Made by a program: the position numbers and the translations under genes
Origin: Litomosoides sigmodontis
Taxonomy: Eukaryota > Nematoda > Chromadorea > Rhabditida > Onchocercidae
Direction of reading: 5' to 3'
Length of the DNA: 64,000 nt
NCBI GenBank assembly: GCA_963070105.1
Contig: OY718803.1
Location: forward strand, 2,958,507 to 3,022,506
The notes under the pieces: model-generated
What the model saw: only the letters and a program-made list of their open reading frames with translations
What the model was told of the DNA's origin: nothing
Databases searched by the model: none
Shown: positions 38,101 to 60,478 of the stretch, piece by piece
Position numbering within the stretch: the first letter of the stretch is position 1
Layout of the letters: each line of letters starts with the position of its first letter

Positions 38101-40628
38101 AGAAATGTAAGAAACGTTAAGATCTCACCAACACGGTGAACGAAAAGTTTCGGTTTGGGAGGAAAATGATAATTTATTGCAACATCCAACAGCGGGATAT
38201 CGACTCCTCTGGCCGCAATGTCCGTCACAATCAATAAGGAGCATTCCTTCTTACGAAATCTGCAAATCTATATGTAGACAAAAAGCTTAAAGTTCCGAAA
38301 ATTCCTCAGGATGGAAATAACAAAGCATGTCTGCCACATAACAGTTATCATATAACCTGCTACAGAACCGAATTTCACAAGCAGTAAGATGATCGTCACA
38401 TCACTTTGCCTCTTCATAATCAAAAAAAAGCTAACAACCGCGGCCTATTCTTACTTTTGAATGTTAATATTCCTGGCCACAGAGTCCAGTTGGCTATATA
38501 ACACAACGCAACAAATTCCAGCTTTCTCCACAATCGCTGCCAAATATTCTACATGTTTCATTGTTGCACAAAAAACAACAGTTTGCTCATTTGCTGCCAC
38601 AACTTTACGAGCAAGATGTATAAATGCCGCTAATTTATCATCAGAACGACAGTGCAAGAATATCATCGATAGCTTGTCACTTATTTTTTCAGCAAGATCA
38701 AGACGAACTGAAAAAAACTAATTTAATTGTTGTTCAATTTTCCATATCGGAGAAAAAGTTGTAGAAGTTTCTCAAGGTTGCAAAAATAAATTGTAAAGGT
38801 AGCGTGCAGTAAAAAATCCATTAATTTGATACATTTAAGATCTAATTTATGATGAAAGTTATAAACGCATTCATTATAAAATAATAAAATACCTAGAACT
38901 GGATCTGAAAGGCCTGCTTTCGAAAAAGCGATGATACTTTTTGGAAGAGTGGCTGAGAACAACAAAGTTTGTCGATTTTCTGGTAATCGTTTTAACACTT
39001 CCTTAAAATATATTGTACGTGCTATTACCATTACTCTTTGTACTTGTACAAATCAAACAGTTTTTACAGCTAACAAAATTTTTGGATTTAGTTAATGCTA
39101 TCTCGCTAATTCACAAGAAATTTCTGATATAAAGTACATACACATGAATTTGCATCAGCTCATACGAATAGTGCATGTTAATTCTTTGACAAGCTACTTA
39201 GTTTTTTCAAAATAACTGAATTTTTCACGTCTCTAATGATCAACAGATTTAGCTTGATCTGATTTCTGTAACAAATTGTGAAAACTACGTGAAGTTGTTC
39301 CGCAAAGCCCATTTCAAATAAGCGGTCCGCTTCATCAAATACAATAATTTGCACTGCAGATAGACGAAAATCCATTTCGACAACAACATGCAGTAGACGT
39401 CCAGGTGTTGCAATCACGCTGAAATTAAATTGAAAAGATTAAAAACACTTTCAATAGGACTACACGGAAAACCACCAATTCCGACACAGCACGCAAAAGA
39501 TTTACATGTCTGGTTTTTCATGAACAGATTGAAATTGTTCTTCGATACGATCACCGCCAACCAAAACCGCACAACGTAAACCAGTGAATCTTCCCAACTA
39601 AAAATAATGAATAATACCGAATAATTACAAAAATAGAGATCAAAAAATGTAAACAGGCAGAGATTTGAATTACACCACGCAACAAACCTATTTAAGTGCA
39701 ATAAGCAGTGTTTAGTGCATAAACTGTCAAAAAATGTTGAGTATGTTTGATAATTAATGTGAATTATACCCTCATTAAGAGTCAGTAATACGAAGACATG
39801 ATCTGTTTTATTTTTCATAACATGACTTATTATTGAATTCTAAATTTAAAAAAAAAAGCATGTGAAAATCCAAGGATCACCAACTTTTGTTATGCGCAGC
39901 ACTATGCTCCAGTAAAACCAATAATGAAAAGAAAATATCTACCTCCTTAACTACAGCAAAAGTCTGCATTGCCAGCTCTCGTGTCGGTTCAATAATCAAA
40001 GCCCGAATGCCCTTCATATCGCGAATCTTTAATTTCTGCAAAACTGGAATAACAAAAGCTGCTGTTTTTCCGCTTCCCGTTCTCGACATAGCAACTATAT
40101 CTGCAAAATGACAGTAAGTCATTAAAACTTCATGCAGAATTAAATAAGCACATTTCTAAAAACATTCATTAAATGTAGCACTCTATAATCTAAAAAAAAA
40201 AAGCTACAAGTAAAACATTAACCTTTTCCATCAATAATTAATGGTATTGCTTTGCGTTGAATTGGTGTAGGTTGACGAAATCCTTTCTTCTGAATTCCTT
40301 TGAAAATAGTATGATCCAAACCTATTAAAAAATATTCTCATAATTTAAAAGAAGGAAAAAAAAAGTTCAGAAAATGCAACAGTATTTATTCTCCCTCTAT
40401 GTGATATAAGATGAGAATTTAACGTAAATGTGAATTATCTATCAAATTATCCTTCGAAAATTTATAGCAGTAGGAAATAGGATTAGCGAAATTTTCAAGC
40501 TATCAACACTGAATCATACCAATTGCTTGCCATCCTCCAGCTTGTCGTTGCTTTCGATTCTGGGCACTTTTTAAGGCATCGTACAGCTCTTCCGAATCCG
40601 AACTACATCCCACTTCACCGTTATGCAT
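35160..40628 (-). CDS. ddx-54: DEAD-box RNA helicase DDX54/Dbp10
   Basis: Sixteen exons, about 783 residues: 40628..40520, 40321..40223, 40100..39943, 39597..39506, 39418..39289, 39001..38893, 38707..38455, 38259..38129, 38058..37924, 37816..37728, 37658..37449, 37176..37006, 36610..36481, 36317..36179, 35832..35634, 35357..35160; all joins keep frame. Helicase motifs in order: Q motif GFRQPTPIQ, Walker [37 protein letters not shown] and [13 protein letters not shown]. The region after the core (DEDIL; then [20 protein letters not shown]) is the Dbp10 C-terminal domain, and the tail is strongly basic ([22 protein letters not shown]). Family role: nucleolar ATP-dependent helicase in 60S ribosomal subunit assembly. 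It is somewhat shorter than the human protein. It is divergently arranged with SRP19. Confidence 0.95.
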
Positions 40629-41090
40629 CCTTCTCCGTGTCTATCTTTATCAAATTCCTAATTGTAAGCACTTGGAAACGTACGTACTGAAGAACCCCGC
40701 TAACCTTTTCCAACTCCACCACAACCCTCTCCTTCATCGCACTTCGTACCACAACCTCCCCCTCACAGATAGATGCAAACCGAACGTTTCAGGAGAGCCG
40801 TGCGCTATCTCCTTAACGTAAGTGTGACAGCGTCAAGCAGGTTCCGCTTGCTTTGTTGATGAAGTCTTGCAAGAACTTCTATTTGCGTCCTAAAATGGTT
40901 GCTTATTACAGTTTCCACTACTGCCGCACACCTTGTAATTCCAGCCTGATAGGCATATTCATTACCACACAAATTTCCTGCTCCCATCCTTCTATCCTCA
41001 ACCTATTCGTTCACTTATTCATTTATTTATTTTTCGCATACCACTCGAATTGATTTCGATCTAAATTATCATGAGTGTTTTTGCTACAGT
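40629..41090. promoter_or_regulatory. shared divergent promoter region of DDX54 and SRP19
   Basis: 462 bp separate two divergent start codons, so both promoters must lie here. TTTTTGCTACAG ends one base before the SRP19 ATG and has the form of a splice acceptor, which suggests trans-splicing of the SRP19 message. An out-of-frame ATG at 41071 would be removed by such splicing. No TATA box is convincing. Confidence 0.5.
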
Positions 41091-42049
41091 ATGGCTGTAC
41101 AGTACAAGATGAAGCCTCTAAGCGATGAGTGCAGGTGGATATGCATCTATCCGTTATATATGAATTCTCGGAAGACCATTGCACAGGGACGACGAGTGAG
41201 CAAGAATAAGGTATGATATGTTTTAGCTTCAACAAGTTTCCAAATTCTTCATATCTCATACGTGTCATTTAGCGCACTCATTCGTTTTTTAGTACTTTTT
41301 CTTTTGTATCACTCAACGAAGTCTGTTGAATTGAAGGCAGTGGACTCACCAACAGCACAAGAAATCTTCGATATCTTGTCGAATGCTGGCATGAAAGTTA
41401 AACTTGAGGTATTTTTATATATTTTTTTTTTCTCTCTCTCTCTCATACATTACTTTGTACTTCTGTTTCTGTAGCACAGTGAACGTTTCGACTCACAATG
41501 AATTCAGGTATTTCTGTTCACCTTTTATTTCAGAATTCCTACATTTCTGAATTATGATATTGAAAAACAACCGTGCAGGAGCGCTTTTTGAATGAAATAA
41601 ATTTGTTCATTGTTAGATTTTTCGAAAGATGCAGTTACTTCGTATACATGTTCTCCATGGTTAACTGATTGATTTATTGTGTTGTTTCATTTTCAGAAGC
41701 AGAAGATGCATCCTTTGGATCCAAATCGTGATGCTAATTCTCAAGGAAGAGTACGAGTGCAGCTGCGAAATGATGATGGTTCCTTATGTGATCAGAAGTT
41801 CCCGACGAGTTAGTTCTGTTGCTTGTTGGTGTAAAAGATTCAATTTTACTTTTTGAATTTTTTAAATTCAATTGTTGAAATTTTTTTGTTGCCCTGTGCA
41901 TTATTATTATAGGGATGTCACTAATGTTATACGCATGTGAAATGGTGCCGAAATTAAAAACACGTCAAGTTGGTGGGGGAATAGCATCGCAGACTTCTTC
42001 GGGTGGCGGAATTGGTGGCGGAAAGGCTAATAAAAAGAAGAAGCGATAA
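41091..42049 (+). CDS. srp-19: SRP19, signal recognition particle 19 kDa subunit
   Basis: Four exons, about 146 residues: 41091..41210, 41337..41408, 41697..41808, 41913..42049. Family role: binds the S domain of 7S RNA and helps load SRP54, for co-translational targeting to the ER; assembly is in the nucleolus. Family signatures seen: RWICIYPLYMNSRKTIAQGR, then SPTAQEIFDIL, the LDPNRD segment, GRVRVQL, and SLMLYACEMVPKLKTR. The C-terminus is a Gly-rich linker followed by a Lys/Arg tail (KANKKKKR), as in metazoan SRP19. The start MAVQYK is chosen because it follows an acceptor-like site directly and is in frame; MKPL at 41109 is an alternative. Confidence 0.95.
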
Positions 42050-42069
42050 AATCGATTTGTATATTGTTT

Positions 42070-42075
42070 AATAAA
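42070..42075 (+). terminator. candidate SRP19 polyadenylation signal
   Basis: AATAAA 21 bases after the SRP19 stop codon. Confidence 0.6.
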
Positions 42076-42402
42076 AATCATATGTTTCAAAATTTGGCCA
42101 TACATGTTTCGCTTAATGTCAATGAATTTCAAAAAAATTGAAGAGAACCTTTAGTTTGATTGCTGTGATATGGTTGAATTTCCAATGAGGGCTTGATCTT
42201 TTGTAAGATTTGATTCTTATGTTTGTTTTTTTAAACAAAAATCACGCATCTTAGGATCAACGATTTTTTTTGAAATTTATTTTGCTGAAAATTTTAACTT
42301 GTTAAAAAAATTGTTTTAATGAGAATTATTGTGAACCCTGATCTGTGATAAGTATGTGCGGATAAAAAAGCATATGTGTAGGAAAAAAAATAAATACGGA
42401 AG

Positions 42403-42678
42403 ATGGACTGCAAATTGGATGGCAGGTCAAACAGTTTAAACTTTGCATTCAGCGGCTTGCCTGATGACATATTTCACACTTTCGTAGCGAATTTGAATAT
42501 CATCGTCGTAAAGGCATGTATGGAATATCGTAGGCTTCTGAAGACATTTCAGAACGCTTATCCTCACATCACCATGACTGTGAATGAAAGATTGAATTTT
42601 GCAAATCAGTTGAGAAATAATTTCTCCTTGATCAGCGAAAATTTTGCAAATCGAATCGTGTCAGATTTCTATTTTTGA
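42403..42678 (+). CDS. possible small protein, 91 residues, unknown
   Basis: An ATG-initiated open frame of 91 codons, 354 bp past the SRP19 stop and on the same strand. It encodes a mixed-composition, apparently helical protein (LPDDIFHTFVANLNIIVVKA; ERLNFANQLRNNFSLISENF) without signal peptide or clear domain. The spacing of helical residues faintly recalls KxDL-type small coiled-coil proteins, but I do not regard this as an identification. It could also be a chance open frame or one exon of a larger model. Confidence 0.35.
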   Translation: MDCKLDGRSNSLNFAFSGLPDDIFHTFVANLNIIVVKACMEYRRLLKTFQNAYPHITMTVNERLNFANQLRNNFSLISENFANRIVSDFYF

Positions 42679-43012
42679 TGAATTTCTTTCTTCTGGAAAT
42701 CGATGCCATTTGTTTTTTGAAAACAAGGATGAGCTGCTACCATATTGCATTACATTGAAAAATGTCAAGCATTCAATCAAACTATCCTTATCACTCTTCG
42801 GTCAGTTCATACTCATTCATCAGCTTTTCACGTTCAATACCTTTTAGTCATTAGACGTGCTACGCGCAGCGATATCCCCTAATGTAGCGTATTCATTCTG
42901 TTCACTTAAAATGTCAATTATTTTATTGTATACGTGAAAATGATGCGTAACACTGGTATAAAACGAAATGATAGCAACAATAATAATAATAAATAAATTA
43001 TTATTAATAAAT
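42679..43012. other. gap before the SRC-1 3' end
   Basis: Contains AATAAA on the minus strand at 42922..42927 (candidate SRC-1 polyadenylation signal) and a short AAT-rich tract at about 42978..43010. Nothing else was recognised. Confidence 0.5.
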
Positions 43013-50936
<7,924 letters not shown>

Positions 50937-51326
50937 TTATTGCTCATAAGTTAATACAGTTTATATATATGTATATATATGAGTATTGATCCATGCAAAT
51001 GACTTTAGAGCAACAAAAAAAAGAAGAAGGGAGAGAGAAAGGGAAAAAGCACTAAATTGATAATTTATCACAGATCTATCTGTCTGGATGATGATGATAC
51101 CTTTTTGAATCCAGAATATTTGCAGCAGGATCACAATTGTGTTTTTCACTATGCAATGGATGATTTCATCGTTGGTACGTGTCAGTCAGCGGCTACCATT
51201 TGAAGATACAAAACCTTGCAACAAAAACGGTCGATGAAGAATAATTTTAGATGACAAAACCTACAGAGTGTTTATACACATACAACACAACACAAAATGA
51301 TGAAGCGCACCACTAAGTACACACAT

Positions 51327-51359
<33 letters not shown>

Positions 51360-51872
51360 CAGATATATATATATGTATATATATCTGTACGACCACGGAC
51401 TACTCGTCTCTCCTCATCTTACCTGTCAGTAAATGACACTAAGAGGGTTTTTCGAAATGGGAGCTCTCCGACTAAACTGAAAACACACCAAAATTCACCA
51501 CCCACTCCCAAATCTCTAATGATATATATAACTTACCCTGTGCACTCAAACTTTGACTAACAAAAAAAAAAATTTCAAAGAAATCTTGCGCACGGCATCT
51601 AACTATATTACGCATAAACTATCTTGAACGTTGTCTGCACCGAGTGATGATGAGTTTGGACACTACTTATCCTAATACAACATACTAAATGCACCACAGG
51701 ATCATCATTTCCTCTTTCAGATCAGTGTTTGCTTCGAATGCTGCAATGTTTAACTTTTGAAACCGAATGAAGAGAGATTGTCTACGTAAGAAATAGTGAT
51801 TTTATCTTAACATAAGCATTATCAAAAACAACGATGTACAAAAAGGGCAACCCATAACATTGCAAAAATTTA
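50937..51872. other. SRC-1 upstream region and RLP24 3' flank
   Basis: Both flanking genes run on the minus strand, so this holds the SRC-1 promoter. It contains an AC compound microsatellite (51319..51358) next to two short TA/GTATA palindromic tracts, at about 50961..50981 and 51361..51387. No gene was supported. Confidence 0.55.
51319..51358. repeat. (AC)n microsatellite
   Basis: An AC run with one AAAC and one CATA interruption, upstream of SRC-1. Confidence 0.9.
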
Positions 51873-54078
<2,206 letters not shown>

Positions 54079-57000
54079 ATGTATCGTCGACAAATGGAAC
54101 GTGGAAGAAGGTCGAGACGTGGTGTGGTACGTGAAATTTATTGTTTTCTTGCATAGTATGAGAGGTTTTTTTTTGTATTTCGAATTATTAGTATTATTAC
54201 AGGTACCGATGTTAGAGAGACGAACTGTTTGGCGTGATTGCAGTTTGAGTCCTGTTACTGGAAGGGACCGGTATGTTGCGGAAAATACACTTGGTTGCTA
54301 TCAGAACCGCTTCGAACGACGTGACAATTTTACGGTAGATAAAATTATTCACCAACATAACTGAAGTGTTTTAAAAACAAAGTCTTTATCTTATTAACAT
54401 AATTTTTTGGCATAAGATTGAGAATGGAAAATTGTTTTGTTTAGTTAGAAGGAAGCATTGAAGACATTTCTACGTTACTTGTCATGACGTTTTGTCATGC
54501 GTGCTGAAAAGAAAACACATAAGATATTCAAGTTAAAGGGAGAGTCAAGTTTACATGTCTTCGCTGCGATGGTTAACATTATGTGGAAGTGTACTTTGAC
54601 TATGAAATCAACTCAAAGGTTATGTAGATCGAACGCATAGTTAGAAGTGGCATAATTTTCTCTCACATTTAGCATTTATAATTTTGCCAATGCTCGATTA
54701 TTCGTCGATCGATCGAGAAGAAAAACTGTAAGGAGCATTTTGAGAACGATATAAGAAATAAAGACATTGACGGTGTCTTACCAAAAGTCTGTTAACGTGA
54801 TCATACGTTGGCCGTTATGAGCCTCGGGTTCTCAAACAACAGTGTTCGGTTTTGATATGGGATCTTTTGCAAATATCCATTCAAACTGATATCGTGTGAC
54901 GACGATGACACTAGTCAGTGCTACAAGTGAAACATATGATACTTAGAAACGTACATATTGAATATATCGGCAGTTTGATGCATCAACTTTAGTGCCTGTA
55001 TGATAAGTCTCATTGTCATTATCGTTAATGAAATCTCGAGAATCATTTCAAATGATATCATTTTGATGGGGACAAACTTTTTCACGCATGCATTAATTTC
55101 GTTGGTCCAATGTTGCGTCGTGCGCTTGTGTGCAGTCTTTTGTACGCAAGGCAAATTGGAAATAGTAGATATGCGTGAAAATTTGTGCATCCTTCGAATG
55201 TGGGCTTGGATATAGTGCAAAAGCACTTATTATTGATGGAAACATCAACTACGTCCTAGGATGAGATGGAATATTTTGAAAAAAAAAGCGATATATATGG
55301 ATTGTAAGAGAATATTCATGTTTGCAAAAGAGAATTTATGTGCAAGCTCCACTTTTGGATGTGAGAAAGTTGCTTTGTTCTAAGAGCCATGGCAGTGGAA
55401 AAATGTGTAGTGGTTTGGCATTTGTTCGTCACTCTAACATCTTATGTAATATTTAAGTTGCCTTAGCAGCTTTCTTTTACGCGTAGTGAATTACTTTTTC
55501 AATCTTTTATTTTTAGCATCTCAAATCTGCTATATATGTGTACAACACTGACCGGAAATATTAATAACGAAAACTTTAAAAATACTTAGGAAATTTCTTA
55601 TTGAAGTAAACTGAAAGCAATAAGGATTGAAGATAAATGAAAGCAATTCACGAGGTGGACGTCAAATGCATCGACAGAGAGAACATTTGGATAACAATAA
55701 GTTAAGCAGATCGAGGATTTCACCTACATCAGCTAGAACTGGACCGATGCAAAGTCGCATATATTTGTATGTTCCACGTTCAGCTTTTGCTTTGGTTTAT
55801 GTTTCGCCTTCTGTTTTCTACATTTATATCATCAGAGAGTCGAGCAGGTGACTGGTGCTTTTTATTTTTGAGAGTTCCTGCACTGGTAAATACTTTTTGG
55901 AAATCTAACAATATTAGGGGGTGATTTAAGGCAGGACCTCTACTAGCTTAGGTTGGTGTCTGGTGTCTGCAGATATCATAATGATGGTCACATATTCATG
56001 GAGGCTATTCTGATATTATCTAATACAAAGCAGTTATAAATGTAGGTGAAGAGCATTCTTCAAACATTTGAATAAAAACTGTGTGCTGTTGATGAGCTGG
56101 AAAGGACACATTGAATAGAGCAATGGAAAAGTGAAATACAACGAATAGTGGTCTGGAGTATTTGAAAGTCGTCGAGATGGAATACTATTTAATGACTGTC
56201 TTTCATTATGAAGAAAAAGTCATGCAACTTTTGAATTACGGAACGTTTCCAGTACTTGTATCGCTTACAATTTTCCATCTGATAGTTTGAAACAGGGATA
56301 ACATCAGACTTCATTCCCGAGGGTGCTAGACACATTGATGATATGGTTTGTCATGTTCAAGTACATTTTGCTGAACAAAAAGACATGTAAATTACGGAAT
56401 CTATCGAATGCCTACATCGAATATTCATGCATTTCATTTCTTCGTAAGATTTTTTCGATAATGAGGGATGCGTTCAATGGTCGGCAGCAGTTTAAGCCCG
56501 TAAGAGAAAGGAACGTAAATGTATGTGGTGCGAAAATATTGAATTTTTTGAGTGCTGAATGTTTAAAAATGGCTGGAGAAACTGGCGAAAAGAACTAGAA
56601 TCATTTTTCTTGAATATTGGTACGATTTGCAGAGTCTTCGTTGAGGATGAGCGTTAGCAAATCACGAATTAATACCAGTTCTTCGTATTTATATCTGCTT
56701 TACATCTACATTCATCTAATACAACTGCGATTCACTCCATATTCTTGAAAATCTTGTACTATATTCAGTCTGATTCCGTATTGTGATGCGCAATAACTGA
56801 CAATTGTTTAAATGAATTTCGCAATTGTGAGCAACGACAGGGAGTGGTACGTACGTATGTATTTGTTGTGATTTGTGCGAAATTCATTCGAGATTCATTA
56901 AGGATGCGGAAATCAATGTGCGAATAATCAATGGATAAAATATATTTCGAAGCTATTTACAGAATTTTCATATGGATGGTGTTTTTTTCTGAAAGTGCTA

Positions 57001-59711
57001 ATCAAAAAAAATGGCACATTGCAACAAGTAGTTTTGTCGTAAATTTTTGCAGTTCAAAGTTGTGGAATCGTATCAGTTCGTAGTGAATGATTTCGAAAGA
57101 TTTTCTTGTTACTGTGTGTGTGCAAAATCAGCGATGTAATCGGTAAACTACAGTAACAGTAATTGCTCATGTTAAGTGCTGACGTCGGAAAATGTTAACT
57201 CTCAATTGTGAGCGTATCACTTTCAATTGATCAGTCAACTCAGTGGAATGTGTTAGACCCACCGAATATTCTATTACATGTCAAATCTCTTGCGTATTCC
57301 TGACTGGTTATGATGAAGTGAATGAAAATGGTGGTTGTACGTGAGCAGTTCAGATTTAAAATAATCGGAATAAATTTGGAAAATTCAACAATAGCGAGTT
57401 CCTTCTGCAGAATATTTCTTGAAATCTGGATTGATAAAACCATGGACACATATATCGTCAGGAATGGACAGTATCGATTGGAAGGATGAAACTGCACAAA
57501 AGGATTGTTGATATGAAAAAGCTAGCGAACTGGAATTACTGACAATTCTTTTAATTAGTTAGTTTCTGAGTGTGAGAATCATTATCGACGTGTTTTTTAA
57601 TTTTTGGCTAAAATAATTTACCTGTAGTAGACGATATTAAGGCAACATGAATTAACAAAGCACTGTCGAGAGCGTGGTGCATTACTTACTCTGGATGGAG
57701 CCAGAAGTGAAGAAATTCGTTCAACTGATGAAGATAATCCTAGTGCTGATCGAATGCAGTCATTGGAGTATGGAGATAGCCGGGCGCAAAATTACCATGT
57801 GCGGGGCGAACCTCAGCTTGCTGCCGAAGGAATCGCAAGAAAAATTAGCAATAGTTATTTTTTTTTCTAACTGTTCTAGTTTTATTTCAAATCTTTGTAT
57901 CAAACTGATGAGAAAAGCTTTGTAAATTTTGGAATTTTTTTTGTGTTTTCAAAAAGTGTGTAATTACTATTTGATATAATCATCGTTTGACATAAGTGAT
58001 TTGTAATATTCTATGCAATCATTAATTTTCTATTTAGATTTGTCAAATTGGCGTATAGAGGATTTGTTGGGAGGACATTCGGTGCTCAACGCAGACAGCA
58101 TACAGAGTTCGTTTTCGTAACAAATAGTTTTTGCCGTCTAGTATTACTGGTTATCGGGAGTGAAGTTTCGAAGCAAGCACTTATCTCTTAGCGTCATTTC
58201 TCGAGCTAACATCTGTAGCACTAAATTCTTGATTGTTTTGTTTTCATACTTTTACCTAAGCAACTAAGATTTATCGTTTACTGACTGACAAAAATAGCTC
58301 TAACACTCACTTTTGAGGATTTATTTCTGCTCTTCGAGTCGAATTTCGACAATATTTTTGTATCATGCTATGCTCCTCACAGATTTAATGAAATTTAGAT
58401 GCACAGACATGGATTACCAATGATAATGGCTTAAGCCCAGCACAAGTTTTACGTGCTCGTGAACTTCTTCAAGAATTGCTAATTACAATCAGTACGAGGC
58501 CAGATATACCGGTAACTGGTAGGTTTCTGAAAGATGTGACCGATAATTTTTTGCAATAAAAAATTGCACTAAATTTATTTTAAATAGAATTTAGGCAAAA
58601 ATGTTTCTACTGTGATGCATTAATTTATATATGTCGCAGACATAGTTTTTCAGAAGATAGGCCGTTGAATTTCGTTACCGATCGTCGAATTTCTGATTAC
58701 AACACACCATCGCGAAGTTTTTCTCAGCACAGTTCCCACTCTTCCGTACGGAGCGATCCTGCAATGCGTGAGCGGGAATTGTCGCTTACGCAAAATTCTT
58801 TACCTGTTGGTGTACCACTAACACTTCTACCGCAAAACTGGCATGGCGATTCCATGGCGGTTTATTCTAATTCCAGTGAAATGTCTATGAGTTCCCGAGA
58901 AATGCCCAAATATTCTGATTACCGTACTCTTTGTCATTATTGAATTTTATTAGATCAATCTATTTTACAGCGATAAGTTATACTGCAAAATGATTTACAT
59001 TAAATGCATTTTGTTTAGCAATTTATCTGCAGAAGTTCATCTAGTAAATATATTCTACAACAGGTTGTAGCTCACGCAATGATTATCAGACCCCGTATAT
59101 GGAAAACGCGGAATTTGGAAACGGAAATGTGAGGGAACACGATCCAACTCTTTTAGGATCAGAAAAACGAAGACCATACCATGAGGATCATCGTAGAATA
59201 TCTCGGTCTAGAAGCCGTAGCATAGGAAAAGTTTGCAGTTAGTACTGAAATATTCTGTAAAACATAGTTTTCTACTGGAGCAGATTTCACTCAGTGAAGA
59301 GTTTCTTTCCTTCCAGGCGCAGGCATTGGCGAACGGCGCGTACATATGAAATCTAGAGGTTTTATTAGCGTTGAAGTAAATCATCTGCAAAAAAGATCTC
59401 GAAGGAACTACCTGCCATACGAGGTTTGTGATTTGATTAATATGTTATTTGTTAATAAAATTGCAAATCGAACTTCTTTGTGCTTGTAGCAGTAATTTGT
59501 TCTGAAATAAATAGCAACTGAAAATTTATTTTTCTCTGCTAAAAAATTGCATCCTTTACGGCAAAAAACACGGTATAAATTTTAAGGACGCACGTGTTTA
59601 GTGTTTCTAATTCCGTGGACGTTTCAGTTAATTCGCAACAGGGAAAATGGGGCTGAACGAAGTTTACGCCGCTCATTATCTCTTACACGGCGTGGGAGAA
59701 GTAGAAGATAG
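54079..59711 (+). CDS. unrecognised Arg/Ser-rich protein
   Basis: I do not recognise this gene. Thirteen exons join in one frame (about 486 residues): 54079..54126, 54203..54334, 55633..55766, 56466..56520, 56635..56684, 57053..57079, 57642..57853, 58038..58106, 58399..58518, 58654..58923, 59064..59216, 59317..59423, 59628..59711. The last seven are well supported by long open frames and matching phases; the first six are tentative. The N-terminus is very basic (MYRRQMERGRRSRRG). The middle has a probable helix (SPAQVLRARELLQELL) and Ser-rich low complexity (RSFSQHSSHSSVRS). The C-terminus has RS runs (RISRSRSR; SLRRSLSLTRRGRSRR). There is no signal peptide or membrane segment. Arg/Ser repeats suggest, without proving, a nuclear RNA-associated protein. 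Exon 4 has an alternative donor at CCC/GTAAGA. Confidence 0.6.
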
Positions 59712-60478
59712 ATATGTAAAAGAAAAGCAGTTGTTTTCAGCTTATGAAGTTGTTTTAATTTCTCAATTAGAGTTGGATTGCATTGTTTATCATCAAACAT
59801 GATTATTAGGATGTAAACAACGGTGATTTTGTGTCTCCATTTTTTTGTTGTTGTTTGTAAGATTGTTAGAGGACCAGTCAGAGGAGCTTGTCTGATTTTG
59901 GAAGGAGGTCGAGACTAAAGACGGAACTCTTTAGTTGCTGCATATTTTGTATTCTTTTTTCTCCTTCACTACAGACTTTCATCACGTTTTCTTTTCACAC
60001 ATCTTTATGTTTCCGCTTTTGTGGCATTTTTAGGCATTTCTTTCAAATTTCTGTTTTTCTTTCCTGCTCAGTATTATTATCCGATCAATATTTGTAGTGA
60101 GAGCTTTCATTCTAGTATTAAGTCTTTGAAAGTTTTCGTATTTTTCTTGCATGGAAAGATATTTTCCTCCAAAACCCTGTTGCGATGTCATAAAATGCAA
60201 TTTTTTTTAATAAAAGCTTCTGCGCAGACGAGTTCACCGTATACAGTTATGTTGTTCGAAGTCTTACTACTTATGCTGTGGAATTGAGGACCGTGCGAAA
60301 GCATAAAAATGGTTGAGAATTTGTGAGGCTGAAGTAAATTAGACAGATTTTACCTTCATCGACTCATGCATCATTTTCTGAAGGAAGGTCCATCAAACTT
60401 TACAATTTTTTTGAGCAGCCACAAACGACCTCATCTGACTAGTGCTGCTGCTGTATCAGCGGTGACTTAACAAACAAG
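59712..60478. other. intergenic, no supported gene
   Basis: The 3' flank of the RS-rich gene and the promoter of YRDC. Two overlapping hydrophobic open frames between 59888 and 60287 are rich in Phe and Ser, as expected by chance from T-rich DNA. Confidence 0.5.
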
